Shown here one piece after another: positions 45,320 through 57,631 of a DNA stretch of 64,000 nt. Source of the stretch: Mytilus californianus (Eukaryota > Mollusca > Bivalvia > Mytilida > Mytilidae); assembly GCF_021869535.1 (NCBI RefSeq), contig NW_026262690.1, positions 13,631,501-13,695,500 of the forward strand, written 5' to 3'. The notes under the pieces were generated by a model that saw nothing but the letters and a program-made list of their open reading frames with translations, did not search any database and was not told where the DNA came from. A program made the position numbers and the translations under genes. The first letter of the stretch is position 1; every line of letters begins with the position of its first letter.

Positions 45320-46865
45320 AAGAGAATAATAGTGCTAAAAAATATAATAGAAAAAAATGACCTTAAATATTTAAAGATAGAGAAATAAAGACCCCCACCC
45401 CCACCTGGCCCTCTTATAATACTGAGGATTTTACAATTTGCCATCTAAAATAGAATCCCCAATTTTAAATGGCAATATTATCAACCAGTTGAAACTCTTT
45501 AATAAGCTTATCATCATCTAGTTCTATAAAATATGTTTTTTACAAATGAACTTATCTACCAATATCTACATTTCATTGTTACTATCAAAATAAAAAATCA
45601 GACAATTTTAGTTCAAGTATAACTAAAACAATGTTAGAATCTACTTATCGTAAATACTAATTCAATTATATAATGTAATAATGATGTTTAAATAACAAGA
45701 GTGACACAATCCATGCCACTATCAACTGACAATAATTCAAGTGTATCCAGACAAACCGTATTACAAATCCCACACGCTCATCCATTAAGGCAGTTATCTA
45801 GTTCCAACATCAGATAGTAATGAATTTGTCGTCTAATGGGGCATAATGCATTTATCACTTATTTCTAGGACATTACTGAATCAGATCAGTTTCAGTTTTA
45901 CCAATTAATGTTTGAAAATGTTTAAGGTATAGCATCCGGTTATAGAAAGTCAGATGATGTAATTGGTGTTTGCTTAATGTATATCATACAATATTTCCCC
46001 CTACAATAATGCTAAAACTTAGATAGATATTAACATTGATAACAATAAATATCAGGCTTTATCTATTGTAATATAACCTTGAAGTTCTATATGAATCTTT
46101 GCAATATGTGACTAGCAGGACTTTTAGTACGAGCTAGCTACTTAAACTAAGAGACCTTTCCTTACAAAGCTTTCAAAAATAGTCACAAATTAATTAATCA
46201 TCTCTCCTCTCTTCAATAAAGTTTGCATCCAACCAAATCACGACATATAAAATTTACTTACTGTGGATTCATTATTATTCGTGAGATACCTATTTTTGTT
46301 AATTTTGTTGGTATAGATAAATCCTGAATTCAAATGTTCATTGAAGAACAAATTGTCTATAGGCTTGTATGCAACTTTAGCAAAACCATCAAATCAAATA
46401 TCCACGAAAATACAATTGTTGCACAATCCACAAAAATTGGTTTTCAACGAAACTTAACGAATCAAGTTTACATTAATTGATTATTGCAGAGTTATATACA
46501 TGCCACATCCTTTTTAAAGTATCCAGATCCAGTTCCTAGCGCAGTTGCATGTGAAATTTCATAAAATACGTACCTCTTACATATTTGATTAACAGGCATG
46601 TATACTAATCTTTTTCCATACTTTATCTTTCCCACATAATCTTGCCACAGAAGTAATTATAACCACTCAGAACCAGGACATATTCTGTGAATAATCTGAA
46701 AAAGCATCATCCTGTCATTTATCAACTTTACATCTGTTTTCTTATTGTTTATTATTATTATCTCTGTATAGATTCAAATAATAACTCACCAAATGATTCA
46801 CTAAATTTGTACTTAAATGAGCAACACAACAGGAACCACATGTGGAGCAGGATCTGCTACCCGTG
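45320..46865. other. No feature recognised with confidence
   Basis: AT-rich. On the minus strand about 46506-46668 reads open for 53 codons, with an internal GTAAGAGG donor-like site at about 46582, but no acceptor I trust. I do not call an exon. Confidence 0.35.
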
Positions 46866-46869
46866 TTTT

Positions 46870-47215
46870 TGAATGGGTTTATGTTGCTTAGTCTTTAGTT
46901 TTTCTATGTTGGGCTTTGAGGACTGTTGTTTGTCTCTTCATCATTTTTTGTCTTTGCCATTGCATCAGTCTGTCTTCAACTTTGAATGTTCCCTTGGTAT
47001 CTGCAGTCTCTCTTTCATAAGAAAAGTTAAATTTTATTTTTTGTCATGCAAGTGTCTTTTATACCTTACTATTCGGTATAGGTTTTGCTCATTGTTGAAG
47101 GCTGTAAGGTGAACTATAGTTGTTTACATCCTCACCCCTATGGTCAAAGGTAGATTTATTTGTCTCATCAGCAATCATATCACATAATCTAATTTTCATA
47201 TTAAGAGCTTTTTTT
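46870..47215 (-). repeat. Dispersed mussel repeats R3 and R2, reverse orientation
   Basis: 'tttctatgttgggctttg', 'cccttggtatctgcagtc', then 'attcggtataggttttgctc' and 'tgtctcatcagcaatcatatc' are the reverse complements of the motifs at 17285-17410 and 56310-56500. The 79-codon open frame here is not a gene. Confidence 0.5.
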
Positions 47216-47267
47216 TAACTTTATAAGGATACAAATAAAGATATATTAACTGGTTTGAGTCAAGAAT

Positions 47268-47520
47268 ATGTGTCCATAGGACACCATGCTCCACTTGCAC
47301 AATCACATTTCAATGTTCAGTAAACCATAAAATTTGGGTCAAACCCTAATTTCACATTTAATTTTTTTTATTTACATCATATTGGACATGTAAATTAGGT
47401 TTCAAGTTAATGTTAACACAAGATCCTGGAAAACTACCTTTCACAAAAATTTTAACCTGAAACAGGACAGAGGAAAAGACAGAACACCTGGACACACTGA
47501 CTAGAAAACAATATACTATA
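47268..47520 (+). mobile_element. ATGCCCC-family element, decayed copy
   Basis: The 5' hairpin TGTCC-ata-GGACA is followed by 'ccatgctccacttgcac'; the body parallels 8260-8450 ('aatgttcagtaaaccataaa', 'aacctgaaacaggacag'). The 3' hairpin is lost. Confidence 0.55.
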
Positions 47521-47669
47521 TCTCCTTATTTTAATATTCCCCCAGATACTTGCTATACAGAAATCCCTCTTTGGGCAATTCATTAATTTTGCTTTTTAAT
47601 ATATATTAATGATTGGCTTAAAAATTCCATTGAGGTGTTCTTTGTATCTGTCATACTTTCTACAAAAGC

Positions 47670-47836
47670 AAAGAAATACATTTTACAGATGGACTGTTAG
47701 ATTCGTCTGAAAATTGCATGGCTGATAGAACTTGGCCTAATGAACATTTTAACCTCTCATCAGATTTGCTCTAATTGCTTAAGTGTTTGAGACTTAATGA
47801 GTGGCTTAAAAAGTGGCCTTCGGAACGGTGAGCTAA
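47670..47836 (+). mobile_element. GCTCACCT-family 3' fragment
   Basis: 'gatagaacttggcctaatga' and 'cagatttgctctaattgc' match the first 120 bases of the window. It ends 'ggtgagctaaaag' with a decayed left arm ('gtggccttcggaac'). Confidence 0.5.
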
Positions 47837-47960
47837 AAGCAAAATACAACCAGAGGACAAACAACAGTTTACAAAACACCACATAGAAAACTAGTCTGAG
47901 CAACACGTACCACACCAAAAAAACAGGGTGATCTTAGGTTCTTCCAAACTGTAAAATTCT
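47837..47960 (+). repeat. Dispersed mussel repeat (R3)
   Basis: 'gaggacaaacaacagtttac', 'cacatagaaaactagtctga', 'acgtaccacaccaaaaaaac'; follows the pattern at 17370-17410. Confidence 0.45.
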
Positions 47961-48231
47961 ATAGCTGCAAGCAAGAGAGATGCAATCCCACTAAGTTTCT
48001 AATCTACTAAAATTTTGATAAACAGTTAACTCAAAAATCCAGGGCTTCTTTTTTACCAACAGTTGTATTAAAATTCCAAGATGAAGATTTTACATGAATC
48101 AACCAAAATGAAGATCATTTTTAAAGTACCATCCAAACATCAATCCTCAAAAGTTTGGCTAAAGCATGCCACAATTAGTTTAAGAACTGAAGATGGAAAT
48201 TTGATTTTCCTATGTGCCAACAATCCTGTCA

Positions 48232-50856
48232 TGGTGTACCACATAATAAACAGATACTCAAACTACTTTACCCAGTAGCTTCAGACCAGAGATGTTGTAC
48301 CACATAATACACAGATAATCAAACTAATTCACCCAGTAGCTTCAAACCAGAGATGTTGTACCACATAATACACAGATAATCAAACTAATTCAAAGAGTAG
48401 CTTCAGACCAGAGATGTTGTACCACATAATACATAGATAATCAAACTACTTCATCCAGTAGCTTCAGACCAGAGATGTTGTACCACATAATACATAGATA
48501 ATCAAACAACTCCACCAAGTAGCTTCAGACCAAAGATGTTGTACCACATAATACACAGATAATCAAACTACTTTACCCAGTAGCTTCAGACTAGAGATAT
48601 TGTACCACATAATACACTGATAATCAAACAACTCCACCCAGTAGCTTCAGACCAGAGATGTGGTACCACATAATACACAGATAATCAAACAACTCCACCA
48701 AGTAGCTTCAGACCAGAGATGTTGTACCACATAATACACTGATAATCAAACAACTCCACCCAGTAGCTTCAGACCAGAGATGTTGTACCACATAATACAC
48801 AGATAATCAAACAACTTCACCCAGTAGCTTCAGACCAGAGATGTTGTACCACATAATACACTGATAATCAAACTACTCCACCCAGTAGCTTCAGACCAGA
48901 GATGTTGTACCACATAATACAGAGATAATCAAACTAATTCAATGAGTAGCTTCAGACCAGAGATGTTGTACCACATAATACACAGATAATCAAACTAATT
49001 CACCCAGTAGCTTCAGACCAGAGATATTGTACCACATAATACACAGATAATCAAACTAATTCAATGAGTAGCTTCAGACCAGAGATGTTGTGCCACATAA
49101 TACACAGATAATCAAACTACTTTACCCAGTAGCTTCAGACCAGAGATGTTGTACCACATAATACACAGATAATCAAACTAATTCAATGAGTAGCTTCAGA
49201 CCAGAGATTTTGTACCACATAATACACAGATAATCAAACTAATTCACCTAGTAGCTTCAGACCAGAGATATTGTACCACATAATACACAGATAATCAAAC
49301 TAATTCAATGAGTAGCTTCAGACCAGAGATGTTGTACCACATAATACACAGATAATCAAACTACTTTACCCAGTAGCTTCAGACCAGAGATGTTGTACCA
49401 CATAATACACAGATAATCAAACTAATTCAATGAGTAGCTTCAGACCAAAGATGTTGTACCACATAATACACAGATAATCAAACTAATTCACCCAGTAGCT
49501 TCAGACCAGAGATGTTGTACCACATAATACACTGATAATCAAACTACTTCATCCAGTAGCTTCAGACCAGAGATGTTGTACCACATAATACATAGATAAT
49601 CAAACAACTCCACCAAGTAGCTTCAGACCAGAGATATTGTACCACATAATACACATATAATCAAACTAATTCAACTAGTAGCTTCAGACCAGAGATGTTG
49701 TACCACATAATACACAGATAATCAAACTAATTCACCCAGTAGCTTCAGACCAGAGATGTTGTACCACATAATACACAGATAATCAAACTAATTCAAAGAG
49801 TAGCTTCAGACCAGAGATGTTGTACCACATAATACATAGATAATCAAACTACTTCATCCAGTAGCTTCAGACCAGAGATGTTGTACCACATAATACATAG
49901 ATAATCAAACAACTCCACCAAGTAGCTTCAGACCAAAGATGTTGTACCACATAATACACAGATAATCAAACTACTTTACCCAGTAGCTTCAGACTAGAGA
50001 TATTGTACCACATAATACACTGATAATCAAACAACTCCACCCAGTAGCTTCAGACCAGAGATGTGGTACCACATAATACACAGATAATCAAACTAATTCA
50101 CCAAGTAGCTTCAGACCAGAGATGTTGTACCACATAGTACACTGATAATCAAACAACTCCACCCAGTAGCTTCAGACCAGAGATGTTGTACCACATAATA
50201 CACAGATAATCAAACAACTTCACCCAGTAGCTTCAGACCAGAGATGTTGTACCACATAATACACTGATAATCAAACTACTCCACCCAGTAGCTTCAGACC
50301 AGAGATGTTGTACCACATAATACACAGATAATCAAACTACTTTACCCAGTAGCTTCAGACCAGAGATGTTGTACCACATAATACACAGATAATCAAACTA
50401 ATTCAATGAGTAGCTTCAGACCAGAGATGTTGTACCACATAATAAACAGATAATCAAACTAATTCACCCAGTAGCTTCAGACCAGAGATATTGTACCACA
50501 TAATACACATATAATCAAACTAATTCAACGAGTAGCTTCAGACCAGAGATGTTGTACCACATAATACACAGATAATCAAACTAATTCCCCAGTAGCTTCA
50601 GACCAGAGATGTTGTACCACATAATACACAGATAATCAAACTAATTTAAAGAGTAGCTTCAGACCAGAGATGTTGTACCACATAATACATAGATAATCAA
50701 ACTACTTCATCCAGTAGCTTCAGACCAGAGATGTTGTACCACATAATACATAGATAATCAAACAACTCCACCAAGTAGCTTCAGACCAAAGATGTTGTAC
50801 CACATAATACACAGATAATCAAACTACTTTACCCAGTTGCCTCAGACTAGAGATAT
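48232..50856 (+). repeat. 61-bp satellite, left block (about 43 units, 14-unit higher-order repeat)
   Basis: Consensus parts are 'gttgtaccacataatacaca', 'gataatcaaactaattcacc' and 'cagtagcttcagaccagaga'. Unit variants (ctaattcaccca, ctaattcaaaga, ctacttcatcca, caactccaccaa, ctactttaccca and others) recur in the same order every 14 units (about 854 bp). The phrase 'gactagagatattgtacc' falls at 48601, 50004 and, once an insertion is removed, 853 bases further. No gene is present. Confidence 0.95.
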
Positions 50857-51661
50857 CAGGGGTTTATCTAGGTATTTTGGGAAAAAGGACCCTGGCCAAT
50901 TTTGGGAATTTTTTAACACGGGTTTCAGTGAAATTGGGAAAAACAACCTATATACCAAATGCTAGTTTTAGTGTGTTTAGTTCAATAAAAATTTTCTTTT
51001 TTGGTGAACATGGTGAAAATAAAGTAAGAAACTACATGAAGGCTATTAATCATTAAATTTTCTGTTCTGTTTTTTGGTGAAAAAGACAAGTATTGTCACA
51101 TTTTATTTTATTTTTACATGAACATTTGTGAACTAAAATATTTTTCTGTATAAAATATATCCTGTTTCTTTTTTCTTTTTTTTTTTTTATATATTTTAGT
51201 TTTCAATTTCAGGTTTGTTATTTCATAGCTGTCACATGCTAGAATTTGTTTTAAATTTATGTATTTCAAGGATTTGTATATTAAAAACTATAAAAATCAT
51301 TTATTTTGTTTATTTATTGTATTTTATCTGCAAACCCGGAATTATAGCCTTATCCGTTTCCGGAATTTGATCTGGTTTTGTAATTTTCTTCACTTCCTGT
51401 GTTTTGGCAGCCATTGTTTGTCAATGTTGTTTTTTGTCAGTCATTATGTTTCAACTGGGATTTACACATTACTTGTTGGCAATTTTCGGCATAAAGCTAG
51501 CTGTTGAACATAATAAACATCTCTGTCTTGAATAATATAGATGAAAATGAGTTTTGTAATCAATTGGGAATTTTTCCCCCAAAATTGGGAAAAATGTAGG
51601 GGTTTTGCCGTTGGGAATGGGTCCGAATACCGGACCCTGTGGAATGCTAGAAAAATCCATG
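50857..51661. mobile_element. DNA transposon in the satellite, 805 bp, 5-bp duplication
   Basis: GATAT is duplicated at 50852-50856 and 51662-51666. The ends CAGGGGTTTATCTAG and CTAGAAAAATCCATG are imperfect inverted repeats. Further inside, 'ccaattttgggaattttt' pairs with 'aaaattgggaaaaat' in inverted fashion. The CAGGGG start recalls hAT elements, but a 5-bp duplication is shorter than the usual 8 bp. Uninterrupted sister units at about 48590 and 49993 show the empty site 'agagatattgtacc'. No transposase frame is seen; an 82-codon frame at 51259-51507 is not recognisable. Confidence 0.8.
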
Positions 51662-51666
51662 GATAT

Positions 51667-54600
51667 TGTACCACATAATACACTGATAATCAAACAACTC
51701 CACCCAGTAGCTTCAGACCAGAGATGTGGTACCACATAATACACAGATAATCAAACAACTTCACCAAGTAGCTTCAGACCAGAGATGTTGTACCACATAA
51801 TACACTGATAATCAAACAACTCCACCCAGTAGCTTCAGACCAGAGATGTTGTACCACATAATACACAGATAATCAAACAACTTCACCCAGTAGCTTCAGA
51901 CCAGAGATGTTGTACCACATAATACACTGATAATCAAACTACTCCACCCAGTAGCTTCAGACCAGAGATGTTGTACCACATAATACACAGATAATCAAAC
52001 TACTTTACCCAGTAGCTTCAGACCAGAGATGTTGTACCACATAATACACAGATAATCAAACTAATTTAATGAGTAGCTTCAGACCAGAGATGTTGTACCA
52101 CATAATACACAGATAATCAAACAACTCCACCCAGTAGCTTCAGACCAGAGATATTGTACCACATAATGCACATATAATCAAACTAATTCAACGAGTAGCT
52201 TCAGACCAGAGATGTTGTACCACATAATACACAGATAATCAAACTAATTCAACCAGTAGCTTCAGACCAGAGATGTTGTACCACATAATACACAGATAAT
52301 CAACAACTCCACCCAGTAGCTTCAGACATGAGATCTTGTACCACATAATACACGGATAATCAAACTAATTCACCCAGTAGCTTCAGACCAGAGATGTTGT
52401 ACCACATAATACACAGATAATCAAACTAATTCACCCAGTAGCTTTAGACCAGAGATGTTGTACCACATAATACACAGATAATCAAACTAATTCACCCAGT
52501 CGCTTCAGACCAGAGATGTTGTACCACATAATACACAGATAATCAAACTACTTCACCCAGTAGCTTCAGACCAGAGATGTTGTACCACATAGTACACAGA
52601 TAATCAAACTACTTCACCCCGTAGCTTCAGACCAGAGATGTTGTACCACATAATACACATAATACACAGATAATCAAACTACTTCACCCAGTAGCTTTAG
52701 ACCAGAGATGCTGTACCACATAATACACAGATAATCAAACTACTTTACCCAGTAGCTTCAGACCAGAGATGTTGTACCACATAATACACAGATAATCAAA
52801 CTAATTCACCCAGTAGCTTCAGACCAGAGATGTTGTACCACATAATACACAGATAATCAAACAACTCCACACAGTAGCTTCAGACCAGAGATGTTGTACC
52901 ACATAATACACTGATAATCAAACAACTCCACCCAGTAGCTTCAGACATGAGATGTTGTACCACATAATACACAAATAATCAAACTACTTCACCCAGTAGC
53001 TTCAGACCAGAGATGTTGTACCACATAATACATAGATAATCAAACTAATTCACCCAGTATCTTCAGACCAGAGATGTTGTACCACATAATACACATATAA
53101 TCAAACTACTTCACCCATTAGCTTCAGACCAGAGATGTTGTACCACATAATACACAGATAATCAAACTAATTCACCCAGTAGCTTCAGACCGGAGATGTT
53201 GTACCACATAATACACAGATAATCAAACAACTCCACCCAGTAGCTTCAAAATAGAGATGTTGTACCACATAATATACTGATAATCAAACAACTCCACCCA
53301 GTAGCTTCAGACATGAGATGTTGTACCACATAATACACGGATAATCAAACTAATTCACCCAGTAGCTTCAGACCAGAGATGTTGTACCACATAATACACA
53401 GATAATCAAACTAATTCACCCAGTAGCTTTAGACCAGAGATGTTGTACCACATAATACACAGATAATCAAACTAATTCACCAAGTAGCTTCAGACCAGAG
53501 ATGTTGTACCACTTAATACACTGATAATCAAACTACTTCACCCAGTAGCTTCAGACCAGAGATGTTGTACCACATAGTACACAGATAATCAAACTAATTC
53601 ACCCAGTAGCTTCAGACCAGAGATGTTGTACCACATAATACACAGATAATCAAACTACTTCACCCAGTAGCTTCAGACCAGAGATGTTGTACCACATAAT
53701 ACACATAATACACAGATAATCAAACTACTTCACCCAGTAGCTTCAGACCAGAGATGTTGTACCACATAATATACAAATAATCAAACTACTTCACCCAGTA
53801 GCTTCAGACCAGAGATGTTGTACCACATAATACACAGATAATCAAACTAATTCACCCAGTAGCTTCAGACCAGAGATGTTGTACCACATAATACACAGAT
53901 AATCAAACTAATTCACCCAGTAGCTTCAGACCAGAGATGTTGTACCACATAATACACAGATAATCAAACTAATTCACCCAGTAGCTTCAGACCAGAGATG
54001 TTGTACCACATAATACACAGATAATCAAACTAATTCACCCAGTAGCTTCAGACCAGAGATGTTGTACCACATAATACACAGATAATCAAACCAATTCACA
54101 CAGTAGCTTCAGACCAGAGATGTTGTACCACATAATACACAGATAATCAAACTACTTCACCCAGTAGCTTCAGACCAGAGATGTTGTACCACATAATACA
54201 CATAATACACAGATAATCAAACTACTTCACCCAGTAGCTTCAGACCAGAGATGTTGTACCACATAATATACAAATAATCAAACTACTTCACCCAGTAGCT
54301 TCAGACCAGAGATGTTGTACCACATAATACACAGATAATCAAACTAATTCACCCAGTAGCTTCAGACCAGAGATGTTGTACCACATAATACACAGATAAT
54401 CAAACTAATTCACCCAGTAGCTTCAGACCAGAGATGTTGTACCACATAATACACAGATAATCAAACTAATTCACCCAGTAGCTTCAGACCAGAGATGTTG
54501 TACCACATGATACACAGATAATCAAACTAATTCACCCAGTAGCTTCAGACCAGAGATGTTGTACCACATAATACACAGATAATCAAACCAATTCACACAG

Positions 54601-55951
54601 TAGCTTCAGACCAGAGATGTTGTACCACATAATACACAGATAATCAAACTACTTCACCCAGTAGCTTCAGACCAGAGATGTTGTACCACATAATACACAT
54701 AATACACAGATAATCAAACTACTTCACCCAGTAGCTTCAGACCAGAGATGTTGTATCACATAATATACAAATAATCAAACTACTTCACCCAGTAGCTTCA
54801 GACCAGAGATGTTGTACCACATAATACACATAATACACAGATAATCAAACTAATTCACCCAGTAGCTTCAGACCAGAGATGTTGTACCACATAATACACA
54901 TAATACACAGATAATCAAACTACTTCACCCAGTAGCTTCAGACCAGAGATGTTGTATCACATAATATACAAATAATCAAACTACTTCACCCAGTAGCTTC
55001 AGACCAGAGATGTTGTACCACATAATACACAGATAATCAAACTACTTCACCCAGTAGCTTCAGACCAGAGATGTTGTACCACATAATACACATAATACAC
55101 AGATAATCAAACTACTTCACCCAGTAGCTTCAGACCAGAGATGTTGTACCACATAATATACAAATAATCAAACTACTTCACCCAGTAGCTTCAGACCAGA
55201 GATGTTGTACCACATAATACACAGATAATCAAACTAATTCACCCAGTAGCTTCAGACCAGAGATGTTGTACCACATAATACACAGATAATCAAACTAATT
55301 CACCCAGTAGCTTCAGACCAGAGATGTTGTACCACATAATACACAGATAATCAAACTAATTCACCCAGTAGCTTCAGACCAGAGATGTTGTACCACATAA
55401 TACACAGATAATCAAACTAATTCACCCAGTAGCTTCAGACCAGAGATGTTGTACCACATAATACACAGATAATCAAACTAATTCACCCAGTAGCTTCAGA
55501 CCAGAGATGTTGTACCACATAATACACAGATAATCAAACCAATTCACACAGTAGCTTCAGACCAGAGATGTTGTACCACATAATACACAGATAATCAAAC
55601 TACTTCACCCAGTAGCTTCAGACCAGAGATGTTGTACCACATAATACACAGATAATCAAACTAATTCACCCAGTAGCTTCAGACCAGAGATGTTGTACCA
55701 CATAATACACAGATAATCAAACTACTTCACCCAGTAGCTTCAGACCAGAGATGTTGTACCACATAATATACAAATAATCAAACTACTTCACCCAGTAGCT
55801 TCAGACCAGAGATGTTGTACCACATAATACACAGATAATCAAACTAATTCACACAGTAGCTTCAGACCAGAGATGTTGTACCACATAATACACAGATAAT
55901 CAAACTACTTCACCCAGTAGCTTCAGACCAGAGATGTTGTACCACATAATA
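51667..55951 (+). repeat. 61-bp satellite, middle block (about 70 units, 8-unit higher-order repeat on the right)
   Basis: The left part continues the 14-unit pattern to about 52260. From about 53560 a different pattern appears. A 70-bp unit with a duplicated 'acacataat' (53691, 54188, 54685) marks repeats of exactly 497 bp (seven 61-bp units plus the 70-bp unit). Units here are almost identical, so this is the most recently amplified part. Confidence 0.95.
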
Positions 55952-55979
55952 GAAACAAGCATTTTGAGAGTATTGCATG

Positions 55980-56308
55980 GCGATACATAGTCCCTACCGG
56001 TTAAAAACATTATACTGGAACAAAATGCTAACTTGATCTATAACTTGTCACCATGATATTGACTCGATATTTCTTATATAGTTTACACCATGTAAACTAT
56101 ATAAGAAATATCAAGTCAATATCTTCAAGAATGATGAAAAAAAGTGTGGAAAACAGATTATTTGAGAATGAAGCACAAAGAAAAAAAGTGTGGAAAACTG
56201 ATTTGCTGGACTGACAGATGGACAGATAGACAGATAGACAGATAGAAAGACAGCCGGACAGAGTGCAAACCTAAAGTCCCCTTTGACTTCGTCGGTAGGG
56301 GACTAATA
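55980..56308 (+). mobile_element. TAGTCCCCTACCG-family Helitron-like element
   Basis: The 5' hairpin TATTGC-atg-GCGATA (55969-55983) leads into CATAGTCCCTACCGG. The 3' end has a (GACAGATA)n tract (56213-56255) and then AGTCCCCT...AGGGGACT (56273-56302), followed by AATAAG. The 3' CGGTAGGGGACTA is the inverse of the 5' motif with one base missing. A 32-bp-arm palindrome lies inside (56056-56122). Confidence 0.7.
56056..56122. other. Palindrome with 32-bp arms and 3-base loop
   Basis: Arms 56056-56087 and 56091-56122 differ at one position; loop CCA. It lies within the element at 55980-56308 and may be part of its subterminal structure. Confidence 0.9.
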
Positions 56309-56309
56309 A

Positions 56310-56500
56310 GAAGATGTGGTGTGAGTGCCAATGAGACAACTCTCCATCCAAGTCACAATGTGTAAAAAGTAAACAATTATAGGTCAAAGTAAGGCCTTCA
56401 ACACGGAGCCTTGGCTCACACTGAACAGCAAGCTATAAAGAGGCCCAAAATGACTAGTGTAAAACAATTCAAACAGGAAAACAAACGGTCTAATTTATAT
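56310..56500 (+). repeat. Dispersed mussel repeat (R2), forward orientation
   Basis: 'gatgtggtgtgagtgccaat', 'gagacaactctccatccaag' and 'caacacggagccttggctca' are phrases I know as extremely common in Mytilus sequence. Reverse copies lie at 2490-2640, 25570-25715 and 47080-47190. Confidence 0.65.
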
Positions 56501-56506
56501 AAATAA

Positions 56507-57156
56507 CTGTTAACACAGAGATATGTCTCACCTATTTGTTATTTTGATAATGCAAATGTTGAAATTAAAATAGCAATATTTTAAAATGTAAGTTATGCAA
56601 ATATTCAAAGTCAATGAACCATGACTGAAGGTACAGGGCTAAACAATCTCCATGGAAATGAGATGTGCCAATGCTAATACAACATCATACCAAATACCAT
56701 TGACTTTTCATGAGTCTTTCCCTTTAAACCAACCTAAACACAAACATTAACTTGATAAACTAAGTAAAAGTTTCAAAGTCAATGAACCATAATGAGGGGG
56801 TGGGGAATCTCCATGGAAATGAAACTTGCAAAGGCCAATACATTTGCATACCAATTATCATTGACTTAACATTAGTGGTTCATCTTAAACTGACCTAATC
56901 ACAAACTAATACATGTAAACTAAGCAAAAGTTTCAAAGTCAATAGACCATGACTGAGGGGTAAGGACCAAATATTCTCCATGGAAATGAGATTTGCTAAT
57001 GCTTATACAACTGCATACCAATTATCATTGACCTACCACTAGTGGTTCCTCATAAACTAGACCTAATCACAAACTAATACATTGTTGACGCCGACGCCAG
57101 AAACAGCATACCTATGTCTTGCTTTTTGACTCTGTCAAGCTTAAGGCGAGACAAAA
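56507..57156 (+). mobile_element. ATGTCTCGCC-family element, short full-length copy
   Basis: CTGT-taac-ACAG and AGATATGTCTCACC at the 5' end; three to four body units; a GACGCCGACGCC tract; 3' TGTCTTGC...GGCGAGACA (57115-57152) and AAAA. Confidence 0.75.
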
Positions 57157-57159
57157 ACA

Positions 57160-57630
57160 AGAAACGAGAAACACTTAAGAACCACATCAACAAACGACAA
57201 CCACTGAAACAGGTTCCTGACTTAGGACAGGTGCAAACAAATGCAGCGGGTTTAAACATTTCAACAGGTGCCAACCTTCACCCTAACCTGAAATAGTAGC
57301 GTAACATTACAACATAGAAAGACACACTATAAAATATCAATTGAAATGGCTTAACTCAAACAAAAAGATATATCAACAAAAACAAGTAAACATACACTGA
57401 ACGAATAAATTTGATCTATGACACAATATAAATACAATATTAGATAAAAAAGGGGGGGATGTAAAACAATGTCAAAAAGACAACTATAACCTTGGACAAA
57501 ATGGTGTTAAATAAAATAATGTACCAGGTCAATATAAATATAATAATTTTGTTGTTAGGTGTACAGATATATTTTTTACAAAATAAATAAATTTGTTGTT
57601 AATAGTACAAGAACAGCAGTGAAAATTTAT
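57160..57630 (+). repeat. Unclassified repeat sequence
   Basis: It contains 'cctgacttaggacaggtgca' and 'aatgcagcgggtttaaacat', the reverse complement of the style of sequence at 33790-33825 in the tail of the RT element. It may be the 3' end of a related retroelement on the minus strand. Confidence 0.4.
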
Positions 57631-57631
57631 C

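Larger units (their letters stand above)
55952..57631. mobile_element. Composite 1.68-kb insertion in the satellite
   Basis: The satellite unit is broken at 'cataata' (ends 55951) and resumes with 'aatacacag' (57632), sharing AATA. Inside are, in order, a TAGTCCCCTACCG-family element (55980-56308), an R2 repeat (56310-56500), an ATGTCTCGCC element (56507-57156) and unclassified repeat sequence (57160-57630). Whether this arrived as one unit or by successive insertions is not clear. Confidence 0.6.

Noticed and set aside
46506..46668. Minus-strand open stretch with GTAAGAGG donor-like site
   Set aside because: Only 53 codons, a poor acceptor and no recognisable motif; could be chance in AT-rich DNA.
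57074..57296. Open frames on both strands near 57.1-57.3 kb
   Set aside because: They cover the 3' hairpin of an ATGTCTCGCC element and adjacent repeat sequence.
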